A model generated the notes under the pieces. The model was not told where the DNA came from. It worked only from the letters and a program-made list of their open reading frames with translations, and did no database searches. From assembly GCF_018446385.1 (NCBI RefSeq), contig NC_055988.1, positions 165,056,209 through 165,120,208 of the forward strand: 64,000 nucleotides of DNA, written 5' to 3'. Source of the DNA: Zingiber officinale. Taxonomy: Eukaryota > Streptophyta > Magnoliopsida > Zingiberales > Zingiberaceae. This document shows positions 46,270-57,179 of the stretch, piece by piece; positions within the stretch are counted from its first letter, which is position 1, and the number at the start of each line of letters is the position of its first letter. Made by a program: the position numbers and the translations under genes.

Positions 46270-47500
46270 TAAGAGTTTCCTATAGCTACCAAACCTTTAA
46301 GAAAAGAGTTTCCCAATACACTATGATAGGGGAGTTGTTATATAAAAGGGATTTCTCCAAACCTTTACTTAAATGTATTGGAACAGAAGATATACAGTTT
46401 ATCCTGTAAGAGGTTCATCAGGGTTCATGTGGTAGTCATATAGGAGGAAGATCCTTAGCCCGCAGAATTTTATTAGCAGGATATTTCTAGCCTACTTTAC
46501 ATGAAGATACTGCCAAATTTGTAAGAACTTGCATTTCTTATCAAAAATATCAGAATATTTCACATCATTCTACACAATTATTAAGAACATCTATAGTCTC
46601 CTGCCCCTTTATCAATGGGGCATGGATATAGTTGGTCCATTTCCTATCGCAACTGCACAAAGAAGATTTTTATTAGTAGCAGTGGACTATTTCTCTAAAT
46701 GGGTAGAAGCGGAACCACTTGCTCGGATTACTGAAGATGCGGTTATCAAATTCTTGTGGAAAAATATTGTTTGTAGATTCGATATTCCCCATAAATTAGT
46801 CTCTGATAATGGAAGGCAATTTCAAGGAGACGGAATCTTAGACTGGTGCAAAAGCTACGGTATTACTCAAGAATTTACCTCTGTGGCATATCTACAAAGT
46901 AACGGGCAAGAAGAAGTAACCAACAGAGAGATTATAAGAGGCCTAAAAATCAAATTGGATCATGTTGGGGGCAGCTGGGTAGATGAGTTGCCCAGTGTTC
47001 TTTGGGCATATCGTACTACACCTCGAGAAACTACAGGGATCACTCCCTTCCAACTGGTTTATGGAGGAGAAGCTGTAATTCCTATCGAGGTGGGGGTGGA
47101 ATCTGATAGAAGACAACTATATGACGATGACAATGCAGGTCGGCGACTTATGGAGCTAGATCTGATAGAAGAAATTTGAGATAAAGCTGCAACTCGTCTC
47201 ACATTATACTGACAATGAATGAGGCAAAATTATAACAAGAGAGTCATCCCGAAATACTTTCAAGTGGGAGATCTAGTATGGAAACATGTCAAGCCCATTG
47301 GGAATGTTAATAAATTGGCACCACAATGGGGAGGACCTACAAGGTGGTAGAAAAACTTGCATCGGGTTCATATTATCTCCAAGACGTAGAAGGAAGAGTT
47401 CTCGAGCGTCCATGGAGTGCAAATCATTTACAGCACTACCGAACTTAATAAGCTTATATCGCTCAGGGAATATAAATATTCCTAAGCGAGCGGATTAATT
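46270..47500 (+). pseudogene. Tat/Ogre integrase, truncated
   Basis: The HHCC region reads EVHQGSCGSHIGGRSLARRI, then TCISYQKYQN (second Cys now Tyr). The catalytic core at 46600-47180 has WGMDIVGPFP, KLVSDNGRQFQG and SNGQEEVTNREI, with Asp, Asp and Glu all visible. The C-terminal part (ELPSVLWAYRTTPRETTGIT, PFQLVYGGEAVIPIEV) is intact to a stop after LDLIEEI at 47179. The RNYNKRV region and a final barrel-like part follow out of frame. Upstream stops near 46410 and 46490 disable it. Confidence 0.88.
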
Positions 47501-47852
47501 CTTTCTCAGTATATTCCAATCACCCAATCGCACGAAACTTAGCGTGTCCAAGGGAACAAATCGAGTTTACTTTAAGCAAGTTCTCTCCGCTCAGCCCTGC
47601 GAAAAGATAACAAGTATGCTTGCAATTTATGTACTTCATTTAATTTGGTGAATAAAATGTAGGCCAAATACCACTCGAAAAACAGACACAGTTTAAACAA
47701 CGTGGTGATAATCGGGCAGACATTCTTACTTCGCTCGAGCGGCCGTCAATTGAGGACTTTAAGGAGAAACCAACCAGGTTTCCTTAACGAACTTCAAAGA
47801 CGCTAAACCATCATAAGGTTAGTGCAGCTATTTTAGTTTCACTCAAATCACA
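47501..47852 (+). other. Post-pol spacer of the Tat element
   Basis: No coding similarity. It leads into the 79-bp array; it contains single cgggcagacattc and cgagcggccg boxes. Confidence 0.4.
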
Positions 47853-48643
47853 GTCGGCCGGGAAATCTCCTGAAGTAACCCGGACGGGCCTTCTTAAGAG
47901 GAACTGGAGACTTTAAACGATCATAAGCATAGTCGATCGGGAAATCTTCTGAAGTAACCCGGACGGATCTTCATGAGAGGAACCGGAGACTTTAAACTAG
48001 CATAAGCATAGTCGACCGGGAAATCTCCTGAAGTAACCCGTACAGGTCTTCTTGAGAGGAATCGGAGACTTTAAACGATCATAATCATAATCGATCGGGA
48101 AATCTCTTGGAGTAACCTAGACGAGCCTTCTTGAGAGGAACCGGAGACTTTAAACGATCATAAGCATAGTCGATCAAGAAATCTCCTGAAGTAACCCAGA
48201 CGGGCCTTCTTGAGAGGAACCGGAGACTTTAAACGAGAATAAGCATAGTCGATCGGGAAATCTCCTGAAGTAACTCGGACGGACCTTCTTGAGAGGAATC
48301 GGAGACTTTAAACGAGCATAAGCATAGTCGATCGGGAAATCTCTTGAAGTAACCCGGATGGGCCTTCTTGAGAGGAACCAGAGACTTTAAACGAACATAA
48401 GCATAGTCGATCGGGAAATCTCTTGAAGTAACCCGGACGGGCCTTCTTGAGAGGAACCGGAGACTTTAAACTATCATAAACATAGTCGATCAGGAAATCC
48501 CTTGAAGTAACCCGGACGAGTCTTCTTGAGAGGAATCGGAGACTTTAAACTATCATAAGAATAATCGATCAGGAACTCTCTTGAAGTAACCCGGATGGGC
48601 CTTCTTGAGAGAAACCGGAGACTTTAAACTATCATTAGTAAAG
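47853..48643 (+). repeat. 79-bp tandem array, ten units
   Basis: Units start gtcgatcgggaaatctcctg and include aagtaacccggacgggcctt then gagaggaaccggagacttta. Ten consecutive copies with a constant 79-bp step differ by a few bases each. There is no open frame through them. Such arrays are known between pol and the 3' LTR of Tat/Ogre elements. Confidence 0.92.
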
Positions 48644-49210
48644 TCAGGCGAGATTAAGTACCTGACCAAGATATGATAGAGCATAGGACTCTATTCGCTA
48701 AAATCAATCGGGATTACACGCCCGACCGAAAGAGCAAAGGTTGATGAAATTCTTCATATTAAATCGGGCGGGATTACAAGCCTGACTGAAAATCATAAGA
48801 TGATGGCATTCTCCATTATAATCATTCGGGATTGCACACGCCCGACAGAAACTCAAAGTCTCTGGATTTCTTCATATAAAATCACTCGGGATTACATTCC
48901 CGACCGATTTTCAGAGTGCAGTGGAAATTCTTTATATATATATAATCATTCAAAATTACACTCCAGGTCAGAAGTCCTAATCATATGAAGTTCTTTATCT
49001 AAAATCGATCGGGATTGTACGCTCGACCGAAATGCATAAATCCTACAGAGTTCTTTATCTAAATCGATTAGGATTGTACGCCCGGCCGAAATGCATAAAT
49101 CCTATGGAGTTCTTTATCTACTCGAGATTGTACGCCCAACCGAAATACATAAATTCTATGGAGTTCTTCATACAAGGTTACTCAGGATTACACGCCCTTT
49201 TGAAGTACTG
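48644..49210 (+). repeat. ~60-bp tandem array, about nine to ten units
   Basis: A different unit: aatcgatcgggattgtacgc, cgaccgaaatgcataaatcc, gagttctttatcta. Unit starts at about 48701, 48761, 48821, 48880, 48944, 49003, 49063, 49125 and 49178. More diverged than the 79-bp array that it directly follows. Confidence 0.85.
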
Positions 49211-49541
49211 ATGTTTGTGGAATCCTTTATATACAGTCGCGCCTGACTGAAGTTCAAGGAGTTTATGGAAAGCCTTAGTGTGCAGAACTATATGATCAGT
49301 CAAGATATCACAGAAAGAAGAAGTTCTTGAACAAGATAGTGCTTATTTTCAGCTCTTACGGTTACTTCAAAGGAAACAGCAGCAAGATAACAAAGGTCGG
49401 AGAAACAGGTAAGTACAAATTTTTTACAAAGAGTGCAACTACTTAATTACAAGTTTTTTTAATACAAATCATGCTTACTTAAAATTGCTTGTCAAGTCTT
49501 CGGGCAATTCTTGGTTAAGTCTGCGACGATTTATAAATTGA

Positions 49542-49559
49542 GGGGGGGGGGGGGGGGGG
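49542..49559 (+). repeat. Run of 18 G
   Basis: Uninterrupted G homopolymer after aaattga and before ttcgcgag. Length may be affected by sequencing or assembly. Confidence 0.9.
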
Positions 49560-49639
49560 TTCGCGAGATAGATAATCACCTTCCCTTAATTGCTGAATAA
49601 CTCCGGTCACGGAATGATTTAGAGTCCCTATGACACGGC

Positions 49640-51170
49640 GGACATATTCACCAGTAAACTCTGGGGACCTCAAATAGGCTAAGCACCTGTCCTCCCATCG
49701 GTCCTTCTCATGCTCCTTATAACTTTGAAATTCGGTCTGTAGTTTAGCAGTTTGATCTTTGAAAGTGTCTCTTTCTGATTTAAGCTACTCTAGTTCCTTT
49801 TGGAGTGAGGATATTTCTGCATCTTAAGTCTTTCTTTGTTCTTGCTCTCGTAGAAGAGCAAACTCTTTTGAGGATGAATCTTGAGCCTGCTCAGAAAGAA
49901 AGATATTGTGAAGCCTCTCCACTTTCTCTAGGACAATGTTATTATGAGAAACATATGAAATAGCTTTGTCTTTCAAATCAGTTTCCACCTGGAGACGGGA
50001 GTTTAACCAATCCACTTGTAACTCTAAGGTTTTCCTTTCAAGCTCTTTATTTTCCAATAGTTGTTGCCTATGCTGTAGTTCCTTCTTCATAGCCTCTAAT
50101 TGTTGAGTCTGTAAAGCTATCTTATCTTGTGATTGAGTAAGATCAATTTGGGAAGGAGGAAGAGTAGTTTTTTGGACTTCTACTTGAGTCCTTAATTTAT
50201 TGCTCTCTCTTTCCAAAGTAATAAGTAGCTGGTCTAGATGAAAACTTGAGGCAAAAAACTAAACAAAATAATAATGTAGTTAGAGGGAATGATAAGAAAT
50301 TAACAACATATAATTAAAAATACTTACAACCATAGCTTGACGACTGTGACTGTCAACTCAGCTTGAAATGCTGATGCCCTTTACTAACTCTTGGCTATGT
50401 AGCCAGGATTCGACCAACGGGCCTTGTAGCTGTATAGAACCGTAAACAGGAGGATCCGAGACTTATCCTAGCTGAGAGGGCAAACCCAGAGCTTGTCTAA
50501 AAATAGATGTGGGAACAGAAGGTGAAGGAGGCCGGGTAGAGGTAGAAGGAAGAGAAAGGAGGGAAGTAGTAGAATTGGGAACAACAGAAGAAGAGCCAGG
50601 TGGAATGGAAGAGGGCAAAGCAAGGAGAGTGGGGTCAGTTGTTGTGGCACAAACAGTTGATGGCCCTGCACTCGGAGAAGATCTCCTACAAGGTGTTCTT
50701 TTAGCTCGAGGTCCAGAAACCAGGGAAGGTAAAACCAAAGAAAGGATTGAGAGGAGGCAGAAGCAGTAGTAGTCATCTGGGAAGCAGAAGTAGCTGAAAC
50801 AATAATAGAAGAAGAAGGAATAAGCTTACCCAGTCTCATCATATTAAGAGAAAGGTTGGAGATAATGTGGGTAGGGAGCATTGGTGTCTTACCTCTCTCA
50901 TAAGAAATAGCTGAAGGAACAATGGGGGGTCTGCATGAAAGTACCAAAAGTGTCACGAAAAGGAACCTCTTCAGTAAGCCGGGGTTTCTTGTGTATGGCA
51001 ACAAAAGGTTGTTCCTCTTCCGAGGAAGGGAGAGCTTGTGCTACTTGTTCCTCCTCAGATAACAAGCCGAGAGTAGAGGTAGTAGGATTAGCTCGACGAG
51101 CCTGTAGCAATTTTTCTCCAAGTTTATTCAAAAAAGACTTGGTCATAGCTGTATTCTTGCACATAAAAGC
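49640..51170 (-). pseudogene. Antisense coding-like block of the Tat element
   Basis: Minus-strand frames in series. 50898-51164 (LSEEEQVAQALPSSEEEQPF, HKKPRLTEEVPF) is followed by 50463-50738, rich in Ser and Pro. 49824-50216 is strongly coiled-coil in character (QTQQLEAMKKELQHRQQLLE, ERKTLELQVDWLNSRLQVET). AT-rich intron-like gaps with AG/GT candidates separate them. Retand- and Grande-like elements carry an antisense ORF in this position; whether this is one is inferred. No function is assigned. Confidence 0.5.
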
Positions 51171-51579
51171 AGGTAGAAGAGCGTCAGCTGAAACATAAGA
51201 ATCAGGCGTAAGTATAAGGAATAATTAATAAATAGCTAATAAACATAGTCGAGAATGTCTAAACATACCAAAAGAGACCTCCAATGGGGTTTCAATGGGG
51301 CTTATTCCAAAGGGAAACATTAGACCCTCCACAATCAAGGCTAGTAAGTAAAATTTAGCCCCCTTTAGCTTGGATAAGGAGAAAGTGACATGGGTTAGGT
51401 TCAGAAGTCTCTTGGCCAGGTTTCAAGAGGGAAACATCAATCGGGTGTTACAGATCGGGTAGGCATAGAGGCATTTAGCCTTATGTGGTTCGTATTGTAA
51501 TATTGATTTATCAAATGAAAAATATCGGGCGGGATGAGAAGATACTTAAGCTTATATGATTTACAACAGTATAAAGGGT

Positions 51580-52270
51580 AGGCCAATATAGGCCGGGTTA
51601 ACGCATCTACATTAGACAAATTAATATCGGTCGCGTTAACACGTTCATAAGAGATAGGCCAATATCGGCTGAGTTAATACGTTTATAAAAGATAGGTCTG
51701 TATCAGCCGAGGTTAAAGGGGTTGATTGAGTGTATAATATATTGATCGTATTTAAGGCATTTAGCCTTATATATGATTTAACAACATATCATTAGTTAAA
51801 TAAAAAACAAATAAGTTCTGCAAATGTTTAATAGGTAAAGCCCGATCGAGCATGTGATTGCCCGAGCTATGTAATTCAGTTAAACACAAATTCGTGTCCA
51901 GTTAGTCGGCTGACACCTCCTTCGACTAGACTTGAAGGGAAGGCTAGTAATATGGGTTAGGTTTAGTAGGTCCCTAGTGAAAAGGGGAAAGGAGATGGCG
52001 GAATTAGGCAAGCATGAATATCGGTTGAGGTAATACGCTTAAGATGCAGTGGACAATATCGGCCGGTATAATGCCTCAAGAAATATTGGCTAAGTATCAG
52101 TCGGGGTAATACGCTTAAGATGCAATGGGAGATATTAGCCGACATAATACCTTAAGAAAGGTTGGCCAAGTATTGGTCGGATTTACACGTTTAAGATAGA
52201 TAAGCCAAGATTGTCTGAATCAGCACATCTGGATATAGACTAGTATCGGTTGGGTGTATATGATCGTCTG
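51580..52270 (+). repeat. Degenerate AATATCGG-type repeats
   Basis: Loose copies of ggccaatatcggctgagtta, atacgtttataaaagatagg and variants occur at 51580-51740 and 52015-52260, 40-70 bp apart. The second cluster includes a near-duplicate pair (gtaatacgcttaagatgcag near 52040 and gtaatacgcttaagatgcaa near 52106). Confidence 0.65.
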
Positions 52271-53176
52271 GGTATGTAAAGATACAAGGTCTCACAGGGT
52301 CTATAGTATATCATCGGATGATTAAGACATATGTTGAAACAATGGTAATAACTCACCTGGATATAACTTAGGTTCAAGTCCGTCCGAGACAAAGCATAGT
52401 ATAATATCGGGTTGTCTATAACTTAGTAAAAACAGGGAAAGCAGGCATGGGCGATAAATGTACCTCGATATAACATGTAAGACAGGGCGAGAACAAATAT
52501 TTCGGGAATATGCATAAATATCTTATGAAAATATCTACAGCATGTGATTGCATAACAGGTTGATTAATTTGGCGGGAAGAATGTTTCTAGACTCTTCTAC
52601 ATATGCTAGACGACAAAGAGGGTACATCTGGGGTACAAAAAAGATTCCTTAAAAAATATTTTCTGCAAGTACATGACTTAGGTCATCTCATAACAAACTC
52701 TAACAAACCGGGGTCCACTTCATGACTACGGAGGTTATGTGAAGTGGTATAAAAAGAAAAATTCTCTCCGTTGGCCAGGTAAGTTCTCCCGCTCACAACA
52801 CACATAGTCCTCTATCTCAAACCCTAATTTCAGCTACTGTTCATCTTCTTCCTTCCTTCCACACTAAGAGAGATCACTAACTTGAGCGTTAGTGGGCCTA
52901 GCCAGGGATTCCCACCCCGGTCTTAGGTCACTGACAATAGTGTTGGTTGGTCTCTTATGCACAGGAAGTCGTGGAAACCCCATATCTCGGTATTCTTCAG
53001 TGGATCCTTCCTTTCGTCCTTGGGTCTTCGCACAAGGAGGGTGTTTGGTGACTTTATTCTTCCGAATCCGCTTTGGTTTTCTCGGATCGGAAGTGCTCAG
53101 GTGTTATTCTTCATCAGCAGTAAGTTATCTCCCCAGCTTTCCATTTTGTCAAGCTTCTCAGACAAGATCAACTACC
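51979..53176 (+). repeat. Probable LTR of the Tat element
   Basis: A purine tract (gaaaaggggaaaggaga, 51979-51995) could be the PPT, with the LTR starting at TGGCGG. A TATA box (ggtataaaaag, about 52746) and CT-rich leader (52770-52860) follow, and the LTR may end near gacaagatca (about 53165-53174). No second LTR is available to confirm either edge. Confidence 0.4.
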
Positions 53177-54750
53177 TTTAGTAGGACCAACACCTAAGCC
53201 AGAGCCAGAACCATTACTTAATTCTGAAGAAGTCACATCCAGATGTTTAGAACTTCCAGGTATATCTCAACAATGCAAGGTTAGTATTTCTAGTGATCTT
53301 TTGGAAAACTTTATAAAAGTACGTATAATTGATTTTATTGGATGTGATTTAATTTTTTGATACATACTCAGTTCATACTAATATGGTTCTAGTTCCTTCT
53401 TATATTACATGTTTGTGGGAGATTTGCCTTTCTTTTGGGTGTGCAGATTTTCATAGGGCTGCCTATAATTGGAAACTCGATCTGAACCATCTTCGACCTC
53501 CTGAAAGAATTTTCAAGAAGACGAAGATGGAGAGAGTGATTCTTCACTTTTTGATGAAAGCTCCCTCCATAATAAGAGTCCTTGGTAAGAGGGTGATGAA
53601 ATATCTTACCCCTCCAAGAGCGAGATTTCGATGAATCTAATGAGGTGGTCGAGCAAATGACCTTAAACAAGCGCTTCTTGGGAGGCAACCTAAGTTCTTT
53701 CTTATTTTATTTATGTCTTTAGTTTTTTCTTGTTTTCATTTCTTTCTTCATAATAAACACGTGCCCTCTACTTAATTTTTCTTGTCTATCTTCTTAAATA
53801 GAATTCAAAGATTAGGAAGAGCATGACTGCCTGATGGAGAAGTTAATGACTTGGGCGTTTGCATGTATCATTTGGTAATTTCTTTTATTTCAAACCTCTT
53901 TCTCATTCCATTTTTAGTTTTCATTGGGATAATGAAAGATTTAAGTCTGGGGGGATGTATGGTAGTTTTGTTTTTTTTAATATCTGCTTAGTTACATCAA
54001 TCTTCACATTACTGCTGACTTGTCAAATAGTAAAATGACTAGCACGTGTATTTTCTCAGTTCATGTGTTGTAGAGATAGTGCTAGTATGTTTGGTGTATC
54101 TCCTTTCTCTATCTTTAGTAGCATGAAATAAGCTAAGTATTGTATGGAGTTTGGTATAAGTCTTGGCCTAACTTTAAGGATCTTATTTTCACTACACTTA
54201 AGTACTAAAGCTTGAATAGTAGAAATATTTTGAAATAGTTATAATTCATTTAAATTGTTTAGTACTTTTGTTTATATGGTGATTTCTTATTTACATTTTG
54301 GTTATTGGATGACCACAAATCATGGAAACTTATTTGGAAAAATCTAAATCCCAACATATGCATCGCGCATTTGTGATTAGTGTTATACCTCTATAGCACA
54401 AAAAAAGAAAGTTGAATAAGGGATAAAATATAGTTGTCGTGAGTGGAAACTAACAATTCACCACTTTGAGACCGAGTTAGGTTACTAGGAAAATGAATGT
54501 TATGTTTCTCTTGATTCCGAGTAGTATCCTTTGAAACCTTGTGTAATTTAAGGAAAACGAACCAAATATATGTCAGGTAAGTGCCTATTACCTGAGAACA
54601 TTAGGAACTGTTACTTCACAATCGTGCTTATCAATGAAACTAGTTGATAGAGTTAGGCGAATGCACTAGGGATTATGATACACTACAAGAACTCATGAAC
54701 ATAGTTTGTAGCGTTTTGCTTGAGGACAAGTAAAGGTTCAAGTCTGGGGG
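53177..54750 (+). mobile_element. Athila element 3' internal region (post-pol)
   Basis: Contains the segment 53400-53640 and then ctaatgaggtggtcgagcaa, accttaaacaagcgcttctt and gggaggcaac, a sequence characteristic of the end of Athila internal regions. It ends with cttgaggacaagtaaaggtt and the polypurine aagtctgggggtg. The remaining frames are short; any env-like gene is not visible. Confidence 0.75.
54738..54750 (+). promoter_or_regulatory. Athila polypurine tract
   Basis: agtctgggggtg directly before the LTR TGATGTGC; the gtctgggggt form is usual for Athila. Confidence 0.8.
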
Positions 54751-54984
54751 TGTGATGTGCGTAAATATTATGATTGTTTATGCATGTTTTAACGCACATT
54801 CACTTCCTTTATTCATATATATTCTTTGCATGATCGTCTCTCTTATCATATATTCATCATGAATACTCTTTTGTTCGGAGATCTACTCTTTATTTGGTTT
54901 TGTGTTGGCAGGGACAACTTTTGGAGCAAAAACAACGATTGTCGACGCACTGAAATGAGACAGAGAACACGGTTGAGTAGTCCC

Positions 54985-55390
54985 GCACAGTCGTGTGGCC
55001 AAACAGAGGAAGAACAGTGCACGGTCGTGCAACTCTTGCACAGCCGTGTGGCCAAGCAGAGATGGATCTGTGCACGGCCATGCAAACCTGCACGGTCGTG
55101 CCCCCCACGACCAGCATCCTAGCCATGCATGGTCTTGCAATCCTACACGGCCGTGTCACAGGAGCAGTACTCCAGATCCACACGGTCGTGCCAATTGGCA
55201 CGATCGTGCAGCGCGACCAAAGCAGAAGGAAGGCACAACCATGTCAATTCTGCACGACCGTGCGGAGTAACCAGAGCAGAAGGAAGACATGATCGTGCGG
55301 ATCTCGCACGACCGTGCCACTCAACCCGAAGGGAGGAGGAGCATAGCCGTGTGGATCTTGCACGGCCGTGGCACGGGCCGTGCAACGCCC
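54985..55390 (+). repeat. CACGGCCGTG-type short inverted repeats in the Athila LTR
   Basis: More than 15 copies of tgcacggccgtgc-like 10-12-mers, alternating with variants (cacggtcgtgc, cacgaccgtgc). They lie just upstream of the TATA-like box. Spacing is irregular at 20-40 bp and the stretch is GC-rich. Confidence 0.85.
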
Positions 55391-55859
55391 GTGCCCTAAC
55401 CTATAAAAGGGTCAAGAACCCTATTTTTGGGGGCATCTTCGATTTGGGACTCCGTCCCTCTCCTTGGGAAAAAGTTCTCCCCTTTGGGGAAAACCCTTGA
55501 GCCTCATCCACCTTCATCCACGACGATCTGTCTATCTCCGGAGGAAGGAGGCATCCCCAAGACATCGGAAACCTCGGCAAGCATCTCTTCTTCCCTTCTT
55601 TCTCACATCAAGGGGTGTAAGTATGTTTTACTTTATGTTTTGGGGTTGTTCTTCCCTCACAATGGAGTAGATATTCTCTTCTAGGATTAGGAAGTATTTG
55701 TAATGTGATGGAGATGTAGAACTATGTAGATTCGCCTTGTTTCTATTCAATGACTTGTTAATGCCTTGTTCATGATTGACGAATTGTGTGTGTGACATAT
55801 TTATATTTCTTTGCATGCTTTGTTGATTGATGTGGAGGATTGTTGATTCCGCAAGGGGA

Positions 55860-56215
55860 TACCCTAGAGCGTATTGACCAAGGTGCCCTAGTAACAAGGG
55901 TAATCCTTTCCGGACGTCTAGGACGTTCCCTTAAAAGGAGAAACAATCTCTTAGGAATTGCTGCTCTCGTAGAAAGAATGCTCTAGATCGTATACCCGAG
56001 GGGCCCTAGTGACAAGGGTAACCCGTTCACGGACGTCTAGGACATTCTCTTGAAAGAAGAGACAATTCCTTCATAAGGAAGTAGGAAACCGTACCAAATC
56101 TCTACCTTTATTCTTATTGTTATTTACTAGACATGTATACCTGTGATCTACCGAGGCGCTCTCGTGACAAGGGTTAATCGTTACAGGATTTCACATGAAT
56201 CGTCTCTATTCGATA
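55860..56215 (+). repeat. ~120-bp tandem repeat, about three units, in the Athila LTR
   Basis: Units share agtgacaagggtaacc and cacggacgtctaggac. The first two, near 55865 and 55985, are clear; the third, near 56140, is eroded. Confidence 0.7.
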
Positions 56216-57040
56216 CTTAGGGATATTGACTAATCTAACTTCCTGCAAGAGCATGGACATAGAGGGTAGAAACTAAGCAATCTATGTGACATCTCCTAGT
56301 ATAATAATGAAATCGAAATCCTAGAATCCATCTCCCAAAACTCATTCTCTCCAAGATCAATATTCTCTCTTCTCTCTCTTCCTTTCGACCTTCTTTCCCT
56401 CTCTTTAATCACACTCGTTAGTTCGTAAGCGCCAAATCCAATTTTCGACCGTCTAGATAACTTACTTTGTGACATCCCTAGTGCTTAATCAATAGTCCCT
56501 GTGGTTCGACAAGCTTATATATTACTGATGACGAATTCGTGCACTTACGAAATCGTAACAAATTCCTGCACTAAGTTTCAGAAGTTGATTTTTATTGGTT
56601 AAGTAGAGTTAAATTCAGATTAATTCCTTATAGTTTAAGATCAGTGCCCTAGGTAGCTTTTAGTTTAATTCAGAATTTTCAAGGTTTGATTACCGCAATT
56701 TGGTTGAGTTCTGTTCATTGTAAGTGGGTTTGTTGTGTTTGTTTTCTTGTTTGTAAAGGATTCATTTCTGCAATAGAATAGATTTTTAGGTAAATGAATT
56801 AGTGTGATGATGTTCGTAATTTTACTTTTAGGCTACGATTTTATTTAAACGCCAAACCCCAGTTTATAACAAGAAAACCCCAAAAAGTGTTCTAATCCGA
56901 GACAAGCATGATGTTATCATGTTCCTCGAAAATCCGACTCGGCCCTTATACTAAAACATATCTTTGTGTAGTTGTGGGTTTGTGATTATTACATTAATTT
57001 GGGAGCTTATTTGTGACATACATTAGGATAACTACAAAAT

Positions 57041-57063
57041 TTTAGCGTCGTTGTCGGGGATCC
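57041..57063 (+). promoter_or_regulatory. Athila primer-binding site, degenerate
   Basis: tttagcgtcgttgtcgggga resembles the Athila tggcgccgttgccgggga PBS (tRNA-Asp type) with transitions, including C-to-T changes at CG sites as expected after methylation. Confidence 0.8.
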
Positions 57064-57179
57064 TTGCTAGTATTGTTTGTTTGTTTTGGATTGTGTATAG
57101 TTTTCTTTTTCTTAGTCGTTGTTTCATTGATTTTATTGACTATCTACTGAAATTTTAATTTAATTGTTGATTTGGTTGC

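Larger units (their letters stand above)
46270..53170 (+). mobile_element. Tat/Ogre-type Gypsy element, 3' half
   Basis: Begins within the integrase zinc-finger region and continues through the integrase, a repeat-filled spacer, an antisense coding-like block and a probable LTR. Integrase wording and the long non-coding repeats plus antisense frames after pol fit the Tat branch (Ogre, Retand, Grande). gag, protease and RT are missing to the left, where Copia E abuts. Confidence 0.7.
54751..57036 (+). repeat. Athila LTR with internal sequence on both sides
   Basis: Starts TGTGATGTGC (or two bases later) and ends GGATAACTACA, about 2.29 kb. A TATA-like element (cctataaaagggtc, about 55400) and leader follow the palindrome-rich part. 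The PPT precedes it and a PBS follows it, so this single LTR serves two partial elements. Confidence 0.75.

Noticed and set aside
47853..49210. Regular repeats that might suggest a CRISPR array
   Set aside because: The whole 79-bp unit repeats with no unique spacers, lies within a plant retrotransposon, and no cas-like gene is present.
54826..55500. Cys/His/Arg-rich frames over the CACGGCCGTG cluster
   Set aside because: They are produced by the short palindromes in all frames and strands; there is no domain.
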